A stretch of 9,092 nt of DNA, taken from Verrucomicrobiota bacterium (lineage in GTDB: Bacteria > Verrucomicrobiota > Verrucomicrobiia > Verrucomicrobiales > Akkermansiaceae). The position numbers and the translations under genes are program-made. Of the stretch, positions 1 to 6,320 are shown in pieces (within the stretch, counting starts at the first letter, position 1; every line of letters begins with the position of its first letter). The DNA is taken from assembly GCA_008932955.1 (NCBI GenBank), contig WBXE01000095.1:1-9092 (forward strand), in the 5' to 3' direction. The notes beneath the pieces are model-generated. The model saw only the letters and a program-made list of their open reading frames with translations. It had not been told where the DNA came from and ran no database searches.

Positions 1-14
1 GCCGCCCTTCCGCT

Positions 15-34
15 CCACCACAGGAATGTGGTGG
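15..34. repeat. Short intergenic hairpin, copy 1 of a two-copy family
   Basis: A perfect 7-bp inverted repeat, CCACCAC (15-21) and GTGGTGG (28-34), encloses a 6-nt loop AGGAAT. The right arm continues as GTGGTGGCTCCTTA. A related hairpin at 7052-7069 has the same architecture and a nearly identical right flank (GTCGTGGCTCCCTA). No T-run follows, so a standard intrinsic terminator is unlikely. I infer a dispersed hairpin repeat; its function is unknown. Confidence 0.6.
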
Positions 35-71
35 CTCCTTAGCCTCAGGTGATTTTGCTTTATCCCTCATG

Positions 72-97
72 CTTGTGTCTTCCAGTCTTGCGTCTTG
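72..97 (+). repeat. Solo GTCTT-type arm (element C)
   Basis: This stretch is built from repeated GTCTT units. Positions 72-96 match the reverse complement of 5371-5395, the left arm of element B, at 24 of 25 bases. The only difference is C82 (G in B). No complementary AAGAC arm lies between it and the left edge of the window, so it looks like a truncated or half copy of that palindromic family. It ends 44 bp before the bioD start and may lie in that gene's leader or promoter region. Confidence 0.65.
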
Positions 98-140
98 TTC
101 TTAGCTTGACCGTCGGCGTGGGTTGGGGCACGGCTTGGGG

Positions 141-773
141 GTGAGCGCATTCATCACTGGCACCGATACCGAAGTGGGCAAGACCTACGTCACCCGCTTG
201 ATTCTCGAAACCTTGCGCCGCGACGGCATCGATGCCGTCGGCTACAAACCGGTGGCCTGCGGCGATCGGGCGGACGCCAGCATCCTCGCCGCGGCCTCGG
301 GCCATCTGCCGCACGACGAGGTCAACCCGGTGTTTTTGAAATCGGCGCTCGCGCCGCTGGTCGCCGCCATGTTGGAAAACCGCCACCTCACCCTCGCCGA
401 ATTGGTCGCAGGCTATGAGCAACTCGCCGCCCGCCATGCCAGTGTGCTGGTGGAAGGTGTTGGCGGCTGGGAAGTACCGCTGGCCCCCGGCTTGCGGGTG
501 GCGGATCTGGCGGCCGCCCTGGGCCTACCGGTGATTGTCGTGGCGGCCAATCGCCTCGGTTGTCTCAACCATGTGTTGCTAACCGTCAATGCAATCCGTG
601 CCCGCGGGCTGACCTGTGCCGGGATCATCCTCAATCAATTGGAAGATGAAATGGACACCGCCATGATCACCAACAAGGGCGTAATTGAAGAACTCGCCGG
701 CGTGCCGCTGCTCGCCCATCTGATCTATGGCCAGGATTTCCTCGATGCCGAGGAACTGCGGGCATTTGCTTGA
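141..773 (+). CDS. bioD: ATP-dependent dethiobiotin synthetase BioD
   Basis: BioD closes the ureido ring of dethiobiotin from 7,8-diaminononanoate, CO2 and ATP, the penultimate step of biotin synthesis in the cytoplasm. From the GTG start the protein has 210 residues, slightly under the usual ~225. Visible family marks are the P-loop GTDTEVGKT (residues 7-15), YKPVACG with the substrate-contacting lysine K36, VEGVGGWEVPL (104-114, E105 and the glycine pair), and the nucleotide-recognition segments ANRLGCLNH (136-144) and ILNQ (163-166). I chose GTG at 141 because BioD proteins begin a few residues before the FITGTDTEVGKT strand; a TTG at 123 would add six atypical residues. No clear Shine-Dalgarno is visible. 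The other bio genes are not in the window, so they may lie to the left or elsewhere. The gene stops 38 bp before repeat A. The family call is firm; the exact start is less so. Confidence 0.94.
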   Translation: MSAFITGTDTEVGKTYVTRLILETLRRDGIDAVGYKPVACGDRADASILAAASGHLPHDEVNPVFLKSALAPLVAAMLENRHLTLAELVAGYEQLAARHASVLVEGVGGWEVPLAPGLRVADLAAALGLPVIVVAANRLGCLNHVLLTVNAIRARGLTCAGIILNQLEDEMDTAMITNKGVIEELAGVPLLAHLIYGQDFLDAEELRAFA

Positions 774-810
774 GAAGTGAGGCGGCGAGTCTTGCTGGAG
801 GGATTGCACG

Positions 811-930
811 TGACTATTTTAACCACTGAGGTACTGATTACCCACTGCAACCACTGAAATATTTATCAATTTCTTATCAGTGCACTCAGTGGTAATCAGT
901 GTTTCAGTGGTTTCTTTGCCACGATTAACC
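811..930. repeat. Palindromic intergenic repeat, element A
   Basis: A long imperfect inverted repeat fills most of the bioD-opgG gap. The left arm (about 821-861) and right arm (about 875-912) are complementary over roughly 35 positions with a few mismatches and one-base bulges, around a ~13-nt AT-rich loop. Each arm is itself made of degenerate units of about 10 bp around a CACTGA core. Both ends recur in element B: 811-847 resembles 5325-5360, and 909-930 matches 5482-5503 at 19 of 22 positions. It lies 3' of bioD and 5' of opgG and could form a strong cruciform or RNA hairpin, but no long U-tract follows. It is not an insertion sequence and has no ORF of its own. Function unknown. Confidence 0.85.
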
Positions 931-971
931 ACAACTTTGAGGGCGCCCAACTTGCTCGCCTCTTTGTTAAA

Positions 972-1021
972 AACGCGGTCGTTAACTGCGTTCTGAGGTT
1001 GACGCGGCTGGCGTCGCCAGC
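972..1021. promoter_or_regulatory. Palindromes in the opgG leader, candidate operator or 5'-UTR hairpins
   Basis: Two inverted repeats lie between element A and opgG. AACGC (972-976) pairs with GCGTT (988-992). Further on, GCTGGCG (1007-1013) and CGCCAGC (1015-1021) form a perfect palindrome around T1014, ending 13 bp before the ATG at 1035. A sequence this close to the start could be a repressor site or an mRNA stem limiting ribosome access. A TTGACG at 999-1004 resembles a -35 box, but the best -10 candidate (TAACTA, 1022-1027) is weak and would place the transcript start almost at the ATG. The regulatory role is inference. Confidence 0.35.
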
Positions 1022-1034
1022 TAACTATCTGGCC

Positions 1035-2585
1035 ATGCCACGCGCCACTTGCCTGTTGCTTACCCTCGCCGCATTGACCGGTTCCGCGCTGAGCCAGACC
1101 TGGGAACGGGAGGTGGTGGATTTCCCCGCGATCCAGAGCCGGGCCAAGGATTTGGCTAACAAACCCTACGCCGCCCCCGACCGCGAGGCGCTGCCGGAGT
1201 GGATGAAAACCCTCACCTACGACCAGTACCGCGATATCCGCTTCAATGCCGACCAAGCGCTGTGGGCGGCGGACAAGCTGCCTTTTCGGGCGATGTTTTT
1301 CCATCCCGGCTATCTATTTCGCGAGCCGGTTAGGCTCACTGAATTCACCGCCACTCACCAACAACTCATCCGGCCCTCGGAGGATTTGTTTGACTATGGC
1401 AAGCTCGTGCCTAAACGCGGTGACTTCCCGTCCTCCAGCGGCTTCGCCGGCTTCAAACTCTCCTCCCACCTCAATTCCGCCAGCATCCTCGACGAGCTCA
1501 TCGTCTTCCAAGGTGCCAGCTATTGGCGCGCCCTCGGCAAAAACCAGCGCTACGGCCTGTCCGCCCGCGGCCTCGCCATCGACACCGGTGCCGATAATGC
1601 CAAAGAAGAATTTCCCGCGTTCCGCGAGTTCTGGCTCGCCAAACCTGCCGAAGACGACACCGCCGCGAGTTTTTACGCTTTGTTAGACGGACCTTCCTAC
1701 ACCGGTGCCTACGCCTTCAAGGTGCAGCCCGGCGATGACACGGTGGTCAACGTCCAGGCCGTGTTGTTTGCCCGCAAGGCGGTGCAGCGGCTTGGCATCG
1801 CGCCAATGTCGAGCATGTATTGGTTTGGCGAAAATTCGCGCCGCCGCTTCGATGACTTCCGCCCGGAAGTCCACGATTCCGATGGCCTGGCCATCCGCAA
1901 TGCCAACGGCGAACGACTGTGGCGGCCTCTGTCTAACGACACAGGCCGGCTCGAGTTCAGTTTTTTCAATCTGGAAAAATGTGCGGGCTTTGGTTTGGTT
2001 CAGCGTGACCGGCGCTTTGCCGCTTATGAGGACGGGGAGGCCGCCTATCATTTGCGGCCGTCGCTGTGGATTGAGCCGACATCGGATTGGGGTGCCGGGC
2101 GGGTTGTGCTGATGGAAATTCCCACCACCAACGAACTCGCCGATAATGCCGTGGCCCTGTGGGAGCCAGCTAACACGCCGCAAGCCGGTGATCGCGTCGA
2201 GTTTTCCTACAAGCAACATTGGACGATGGCCGAAGACCCGTCGCAAGCCGGCGGCCACGTCGTTGCCACCCGCAGCGGCGTTCACGAGTGGCAAGCGGAA
2301 CAACGCACCATTATTATCGAGTTCGCCGGCGGGGCACTGGAAAAATCCTCCGACAAGGAGCCCGAGTCATTTATCCAGGTGTTGGGCGACGCCGCCGCCA
2401 ACGTCAAAATCCAAGGCGCCGCGGTCCAATTGATGAGCCCCGGCCAATGGCGCCTCGCCTTCCAAATCACCCCCGCCGCCACCGGGACCAAGCTCGCCGA
2501 CCTCGGCCCAATCGAACTGCGCGCCTGCCTCAAACGCGGCGACGATTTTCTAACTGAAACATGGGCCTACCGCATCACCCCCTAG
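1035..2585 (+). CDS. opgG: Periplasmic glucan biosynthesis protein OpgG (MdoG)
   Basis: OpgG is the periplasmic partner required to make osmoregulated periplasmic glucans, acting on the glucose chain that OpgH exports. From ATG 1035 the protein has 516 residues, against 511 in E. coli. A signal peptide is evident: R3, hydrophobic core of residues 6-14, likely cleavage after ALS20. The mature part carries family segments I recognise: FAGFK, GASYWRALGKNQRYGLSARG and the following AIDTG, EEFPAFREFWL, YALLDGPSYTGAY, RPEVHDSDGL, WRPL, GFGLVQRDR, YHLRPSLWIEP, MEIPTTNELADNAVA and the C-terminal LTETWAYRITP. An upstream TTG at 999 would put 12 extra residues before the signal peptide, so I prefer 1035; no strong Shine-Dalgarno is visible for either. 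The end overlaps the next ORF by 25 bp and opgH follows, confirming the operon. opgD, a paralogue, is similar, but the adjacency to opgH favours opgG. Confidence 0.95.
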   Translation: MPRATCLLLTLAALTGSALSQTWEREVVDFPAIQSRAKDLANKPYAAPDREALPEWMKTLTYDQYRDIRFNADQALWAADKLPFRAMFFHPGYLFREPVRLTEFTATHQQLIRPSEDLFDYGKLVPKRGDFPSSSGFAGFKLSSHLNSASILDELIVFQGASYWRALGKNQRYGLSARGLAIDTGADNAKEEFPAFREFWLAKPAEDDTAASFYALLDGPSYTGAYAFKVQPGDDTVVNVQAVLFARKAVQRLGIAPMSSMYWFGENSRRRFDDFRPEVHDSDGLAIRNANGERLWRPLSNDTGRLEFSFFNLEKCAGFGLVQRDRRFAAYEDGEAAYHLRPSLWIEPTSDWGAGRVVLMEIPTTNELADNAVALWEPANTPQAGDRVEFSYKQHWTMAEDPSQAGGHVVATRSGVHEWQAEQRTIIIEFAGGALEKSSDKEPESFIQVLGDAAANVKIQGAAVQLMSPGQWRLAFQITPAATGTKLADLGPIELRACLKRGDDFLTETWAYRITP

Positions 2586-3151
2586 AAACCCTCAACCCGC
2601 TCAGCGAGACCGAGCTCAACGAGTGGGAGGAGGCCTATGCCGCCGTCGAGGCCTATTTCCAGGCCCTGCGCTTGCGCAACCGCCTGCTCGTCGCCGAGTT
2701 GGTGCGCCGAGTCTTGTGGCGCGCCTCCACCCGCAAGGTCACTGAGCCCGACACCCCCGCCCGCGTGCTGGCGATGGAAGAGGCCTTGGCCGAAATCTCC
2801 GCTTGGACCCAGGATGTACTGGCCGAACCGCTGGAAAACAGCCGCCTCGCCGCCCGCGGCCGCCTCGCTCTGTTGCTCACCGGCATGCCCGACCAGTGGC
2901 AAAGCGTGTTTCTAACCCCCCCGCCGTGGCCGGCTGCCTTCGTCGCGGCGATGCGCAGCTCCTATCTGGCCGCCGGCCCCACTTTCCCCGGCCTGCCAAT
3001 GGTCGCCAAACCCCTCGAACTCAACGCCTTCGGCAATGGCGCCGCGCACTGGTGGGACACCATGGACCGCCGCCCGATTGTCGGCTTGATGTTTTTCGCC
3101 ATCCTAATGACCCTCATCGCCGCCACCCTGTGGTTCCTTTTCATTGACTGA
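2561..3151 (+). CDS. Unrecognised C-terminally anchored membrane protein between opgG and opgH
   Basis: I do not recognise a named family. The 196-residue product has a soluble, probably helical N-terminal part (residues ~15-130), rich in Ala, Leu, Glu and Arg with runs such as AYAAVEAYFQALRLRNRLLV and RLALLLTGMP. A Pro/Gly-rich linker follows (~133-165), then one hydrophobic helix at about 173-194 that ends almost at the C-terminus (WFLFID). No signal peptide is visible, so a cytoplasmic domain with a C-terminal anchor is the simplest topology. The ATG at 2561 lies inside opgG, with no nearby alternative start, and the TGA shares its last base with the opgH ATG (TGATG). This suggests translational coupling and a role in glucan synthesis. 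E. coli OpgH carries a long cytoplasmic N-terminal extension that the OpgH here lacks, so this protein may be a detached or analogous version of it. That link is inference. Confidence 0.85.
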   Translation: MGLPHHPLETLNPLSETELNEWEEAYAAVEAYFQALRLRNRLLVAELVRRVLWRASTRKVTEPDTPARVLAMEEALAEISAWTQDVLAEPLENSRLAARGRLALLLTGMPDQWQSVFLTPPPWPAAFVAAMRSSYLAAGPTFPGLPMVAKPLELNAFGNGAAHWWDTMDRRPIVGLMFFAILMTLIAATLWFLFID

Positions 3152-5283
3152 TGGATACTCCCGAGCCAAGCCCGCGTGATGCCACCCGCCCGTTCTCCGG
3201 ACGTTTTCGCCGCGTGTTGCGGCGCCTGGTGTTTTTTGGCAGTGCCGTGACGCTCAATCTCGTGGCCTGCCTGTGGATGGCCGACCTATTCTGGCGCACT
3301 GGCTTCCAGCGCGGGCATTTCACCTTGCTGGCGGTGTTTTTCGTGCTCAACGGCTTGCTCGTGCTCGGCTCGATGCACGCCTTGTTCGGTGCCTGGGATA
3401 TTATCTGCGGCCGCCGCCGCGCCGTGCGCATCACCCGCCTGGCCGACGGCCACAGCGGCCCCCTCGCCCAGCGCTTCGCCATCGTCATGCCCGTCTATAA
3501 CGAGGACTGCATCCGCATCTGCGGCCGCATCGAGGCAATCTACCGCTCCATCCAAGCCACCGGCCACCTCCCCGCCTTCGATTTTTTCATCCTCAGCGAT
3601 ACCCGCGACCTCAATCTGTGGGTGTTGGAGGAAACCGCTTGGACCAACCTGTGCCGCCGCCTCGACGGCTTCGGCCACATCTACTACCGGCGTCGTAAGT
3701 CCAACGCCAACCGCAAGGCCGGCAACATCGGCGATTTTGTCCGCACCTGGGGCGGTGGCTACGAAGGCATGCTGGTGCTCGACGCCGACAGCCTGATGGA
3801 TGGGGCTGACATTGTGAAGATGGCGCGGGTGATGCAACTCTATCCGCGCCTCGGCATTCTGCAAACCCCGCCGCGGCTCATCCGCGGGGCCTCGGTGTTC
3901 ACCCGCCTCCAACAATTCGCGATGCGCCTCTACGGCCCGCTGTTCCTCCGCGGCCTCAACTTCTGGCAACTCAATGGCGGCAGCTATTGGGGCCACAACG
4001 CGCTCATCCGCATGCAACCGTTTTCCGAGTGCTGCGAATTGCCCGCCCTGCCCGGCCGCGAACCCTTCGGCGGACGCATCCTCAGTCATGACTTCGTCGA
4101 GGCCGCCCTGATGGTCCGCGCCGGCTGGGAAGTCTGGCTCGCTTGGGACATCGAAGGCACCTACGAGGAAGCACCCCCCACCCTCATCGACCACCTCAAA
4201 CGCGACCGCCGCTGGTGCCAGGGCAATCTACAACACCTCTGGCTCATCTTCGCCCGCAAACTCCCCTTCGCCGCCCGCGTCCAATTGTTCATGGGCATCA
4301 TGGCCTATCTGGCCTGCCCAATCTGGTTTCTGTTCCTGCTGCAAAGCACTTGGCTCGCCTGGGATCGGCGCTTCAGCGGCCTCAGCAACCTAACCATCCC
4401 GGGTTACGCCGGTCACTGGTGGCATATCACGGCGCTGACCCAGAGCCTGATCCTGGCACTGGCCATTCTGGTCCTGTTGTTCCTGCCAAAATTCCTCGCT
4501 CTCGGCGGTGCCATCCTCGCAACAAAAGTCCGCCGCTCCTTTGGCGGCGCGCTGCCCCTGCTCGCCGGCGTCATCCTCGAAACCCTCGTCTCAATGCTCC
4601 TGGCCCCCTGCGTCATGGTCGCCCACACCATGATCGTCATCAGCATCGTGCTCGGCCGCTCGGTCGGCTGGGGCACCCAAAACCGCGAGACCGACGGCAC
4701 GGCCTGGCCCGACGCCATTCGCTTCCACGCCTTGCCAAGCGTCTTGGGCATCGTCTGGACTTACGTGGCCATCCACATTTCCCCCACCTTCGCCGCCTGG
4801 ATGTCCCCTATCCTGCTCGGACTTGTGTTTTCCATCCCAGTGTCGGTGTGGACCAGTCGCTCCCGCTACGGCAGCGCCTTGGCCACCCGCCATATCCTCG
4901 CCACCCCCGAAGAACTCGCCCCGCCCGAAGTCATCCGTCTCGCTGATGCCGCCACCGCCGCCTTGGATCCCGCCCTCAGTGCCTCCCACGAGGGCCGCTT
5001 CGGCATCACCGCCGCCGTGGTCGATCCCTACGTCAACGGAGTGCATGTGTCGTTGTTAGAACCGGCGCGCATGTCCGAACCCGAACTCGACCTCGCCGAG
5101 CGCTGCCTCAGCGAGGGTCTCCACGCCATGAGTGATCGCGATCTAACTGATTTGCTGTATCTCGCCCCGGCGATGCTCCACATGCACCGCTCAGTCTGGT
5201 TGCGGCCCGCCGAAAGCATCCACCCGCTCTGGACCCAGGCCGTGGAAAGCTACCGCCGCCGCCTCGAAGGCTCCGCCTCGTGA
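3151..5283 (+). CDS. opgH: Glucan biosynthesis glucosyltransferase OpgH (MdoH), short N-terminus
   Basis: OpgH is the inner-membrane family 2 glycosyltransferase that polymerises glucose from UDP-glucose into the periplasmic glucan backbone and passes it across the membrane. The 710 residues show two N-terminal TM helices (~24-46 and ~54-80) and a large cytoplasmic GT2 domain with VMPVYNED (112-119), FILSDT, YYRRRKSNANRKAGN, the metal-binding DADS (211-214), FWQLNGGSYWGHNALIR, LSHDFVEA with catalytic-type D314, and RDRRWCQGN (351-359). A block of about five to six further TM segments runs from ~370 to 570, followed by a cytoplasmic tail. E. coli OpgH has 847 residues; the difference is essentially the cytoplasmic extension before TM1. 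ATG 3151 overlaps the preceding stop by one base. The catalytic set is complete, so the enzyme should be active. The gene is followed by repeat B. Confidence 0.96.
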   Translation: MDTPEPSPRDATRPFSGRFRRVLRRLVFFGSAVTLNLVACLWMADLFWRTGFQRGHFTLLAVFFVLNGLLVLGSMHALFGAWDIICGRRRAVRITRLADGHSGPLAQRFAIVMPVYNEDCIRICGRIEAIYRSIQATGHLPAFDFFILSDTRDLNLWVLEETAWTNLCRRLDGFGHIYYRRRKSNANRKAGNIGDFVRTWGGGYEGMLVLDADSLMDGADIVKMARVMQLYPRLGILQTPPRLIRGASVFTRLQQFAMRLYGPLFLRGLNFWQLNGGSYWGHNALIRMQPFSECCELPALPGREPFGGRILSHDFVEAALMVRAGWEVWLAWDIEGTYEEAPPTLIDHLKRDRRWCQGNLQHLWLIFARKLPFAARVQLFMGIMAYLACPIWFLFLLQSTWLAWDRRFSGLSNLTIPGYAGHWWHITALTQSLILALAILVLLFLPKFLALGGAILATKVRRSFGGALPLLAGVILETLVSMLLAPCVMVAHTMIVISIVLGRSVGWGTQNRETDGTAWPDAIRFHALPSVLGIVWTYVAIHISPTFAAWMSPILLGLVFSIPVSVWTSRSRYGSALATRHILATPEELAPPEVIRLADAATAALDPALSASHEGRFGITAAVVDPYVNGVHVSLLEPARMSEPELDLAERCLSEGLHAMSDRDLTDLLYLAPAMLHMHRSVWLRPAESIHPLWTQAVESYRRRLEGSAS

Positions 5284-5324
5284 AGGGCATGCGCGTCAGG
5301 CTAAGGAATTTTGGGGATGGTTCG

Positions 5325-5519
5325 TGACGAATTTTACCACTGAGGCACTGATTGCCACTGAAACCTGCAGAAGACGCAAGACTGCAAGACACAAGACCCA
5401 AGACAAGATAAGCGAGCGCCGCGCTTCAACATCGGCTCTAATCTTGCGTCTTGGGTCTTGCCGTCTTGAGTCTTCTCCTCAGGTTTCTTTACCACAATTC
5501 ACCGGAACTCGGTGGTTTT
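5325..5519. repeat. Composite palindromic intergenic repeat, element B
   Basis: An imperfect palindrome starting 42 bp after opgH. The outer segments match element A: 5325-5360 on the left and 5482-5503 on the right. Nested inside, GAAACCTG (5360-5367) pairs with CAGGTTTC (5480-5487). Within that, a run of CAAGAC-type units (5369-5409) faces a run of GTCTT units (5441-5475), giving a ~45-bp stem with small irregularities around a 31-nt loop. The loop holds a small AAGCG/CGCTT stem (5410-5414/5422-5426). A mini-hairpin CACCG (5500-5504)/CGGTG (5510-5514) sits at the right edge. A 93-codon ORF across it is an accident of the repeat. It may affect mRNA 3'-end stability of opgH or act as a mobile non-autonomous element; neither is shown. 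Confidence 0.85.
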
Positions 5520-5547
5520 CCGACTCGATTCGCCTTAGCTTGAGGCA

Positions 5548-5562
5548 CCCCGTGAAGCGGGG
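5548..5562. other. Small GC hairpin upstream of the antitoxin gene
   Basis: CCCCG (5548-5552) and CGGGG (5558-5562) form a 5-bp stem around TGAAG. The downstream bases run into an AT-rich tract (5573-5585) rather than a clean T-run, so this is at best a weak terminator closing the opg transcript. It separates element B from the toxin-antitoxin promoter region. Confidence 0.3.
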
Positions 5563-5584
5563 CACGAATCCGATTTTCATTTTG

Positions 5585-5609
5585 TACATTTCAGGTTTGA
5601 CATAATGTA
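5585..5609 (+). promoter_or_regulatory. Candidate promoter/operator of the toxin-antitoxin operon
   Basis: This is an AT-rich patch 22-46 bp ahead of the antitoxin ATG. It holds a consensus -35 hexamer TTGACA (5597-5602), an inverted repeat TACATT (5585-5590)/AATGTA (5604-5609), and a perfect 9-bp palindrome ACATAATGT (5600-5608). No good -10 box lies 16-18 bp after the TTGACA. Phd-family antitoxins repress their own operon by binding short palindromes here, so one of these repeats is a reasonable operator. The assignment is inference from position and symmetry. Confidence 0.4.
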
Positions 5610-5630
5610 AATCTCGTGGCTTCTAGAGGC

Positions 5631-5861
5631 ATGAAAACCATTACGGTGCGTGAAATGAAGGCTCATTGGTCTGAGGTGGAAGCCCAGGTTCGGGACGGTG
5701 AGACCTTTGAGGTCGTCAATCGCGGACGGCCCACCGTGCGGATCGTTCCGGCCGCACCACGCCGGATTCTGGTGTGGACCGACCACCTCGCCACAGCGAT
5801 TCCCGCGTCGGGTCGATCAGCGGAGGCAACCGTGGCCGCCGACCGGGAGGGGCGCTGGTAA
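5631..5861 (+). CDS. Phd/YefM-family antitoxin
   Basis: A 76-residue protein whose first ~42 residues have the Phd/YefM pattern: KTITVREMKAHWSEVEAQV, then DGETFEVVNRGRPTVRIVP, the strand-helix-strand fold that dimerises and binds operator DNA. The C-terminal part (44-76) is variable, as expected for the disordered segment that wraps and blocks the toxin. I chose ATG 5631 because the family begins at this methionine; an in-frame GTG at 5616 would add five residues. A purine tract AGAGG sits only one base before the ATG, which is closer than usual. It is followed after 2 bp by a PIN-domain gene, so the two form a type II toxin-antitoxin operon with the antitoxin first. Palindromes upstream fit autorepression. 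Confidence 0.88.
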   Translation: MKTITVREMKAHWSEVEAQVRDGETFEVVNRGRPTVRIVPAAPRRILVWTDHLATAIPASGRSAEATVAADREGRW

Positions 5862-5863
5862 AC

Positions 5864-6304
5864 ATGCTCTACCTCGATACCAGCGCGCTGCTCAAACTCT
5901 ACATCCTGGAGCAGGGATCGGAAGCGGTGCAGGCACGCGTCGCCGCCCAGGATCTGCCGCTGCCAATTTGGGAGATTCAAGAGGCCGAACTGACCAACGC
6001 ACTGCGGCTGAAAGTGTTCTGGAAAGAGATCACGCCGGCACAGGCGGACACTCAGATCGGGCTGTTTGAGCAGCGGCGCCGACAGGGGTTCTATCATTTT
6101 CCTGAAATCGTGCGCAACAATCTGATGAATACCTTTCGCCAACTCAGCGTGGAAACCCCGCGCCTTGGTTGCCGAACAATGGACCTCTTCCATGTCGCGT
6201 GCGCGGTGGAGATCGGTGCCACCGAGTTTCTAACCTTTGATCGGCGGCAGGGTTCGCTCGCGGCTCACGCCGGCCTGAGGGTTGGACCGGGGGGATTTGC
6301 GTGA
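5864..6304 (+). CDS. PIN-domain toxin, VapC-like ribonuclease
   Basis: A 146-residue PIN-domain protein, typical in size for VapC toxins, which are Mg2+-dependent RNases cutting tRNA or rRNA. The acidic residues expected of the fold are present: D5 in MLYLDTSALLKLY, E42 in IQEAELTNALRL, D107 in TMDLFHVACAVEIGA and D126 in FLTFDRRQ. The active site therefore looks complete. The end LAAHAGLRVGPG is also family-like. ATG 5864 is preferred over an earlier in-frame ATG at 5774, which would place 30 unrelated residues before the first PIN strand and overlap the antitoxin. A GGGAGGGG tract at 5845-5852 can serve as ribosome binding site at a somewhat long spacing. The cognate inhibitor is the Phd-like protein just upstream. 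RNA target cannot be told from sequence. Confidence 0.9.
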   Translation: MLYLDTSALLKLYILEQGSEAVQARVAAQDLPLPIWEIQEAELTNALRLKVFWKEITPAQADTQIGLFEQRRRQGFYHFPEIVRNNLMNTFRQLSVETPRLGCRTMDLFHVACAVEIGATEFLTFDRRQGSLAAHAGLRVGPGGFA

Positions 6305-6320
6305 CGGTTTGGCTGTGCCA

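Noticed and set aside
811..930. Simple intrinsic terminator of bioD
   Set aside because: The stem is far longer than needed, lacks a following T-run, and its ends recur in element B, so a repeat element is the better description even if it also affects termination.
999..1034. TTG 999 as the opgG start
   Set aside because: It would place 12 residues ahead of a normal signal peptide, and the GAGG before it directly abuts the TTG with no spacing.
3141..3160. Programmed frameshift or sequencing error joining the middle gene to opgH
   Set aside because: The frames differ and meet at TGATG, a normal coupled stop-start. OpgH already begins properly before its first TM helix, and I see no slippery sequence. 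A fusion remains possible in relatives but is not supported here.
3286..4194. 302-codon open frame on the minus strand opposite opgH
   Set aside because: Antisense to the catalytic domain of opgH and composed of Ala/Gly/Glu/His-rich sequence typical of shadow frames.
5324..5605. 93-codon plus-strand open frame across element B
   Set aside because: It follows the repeat arms (RRKTARHKTQDK) and has no protein character or start signals.
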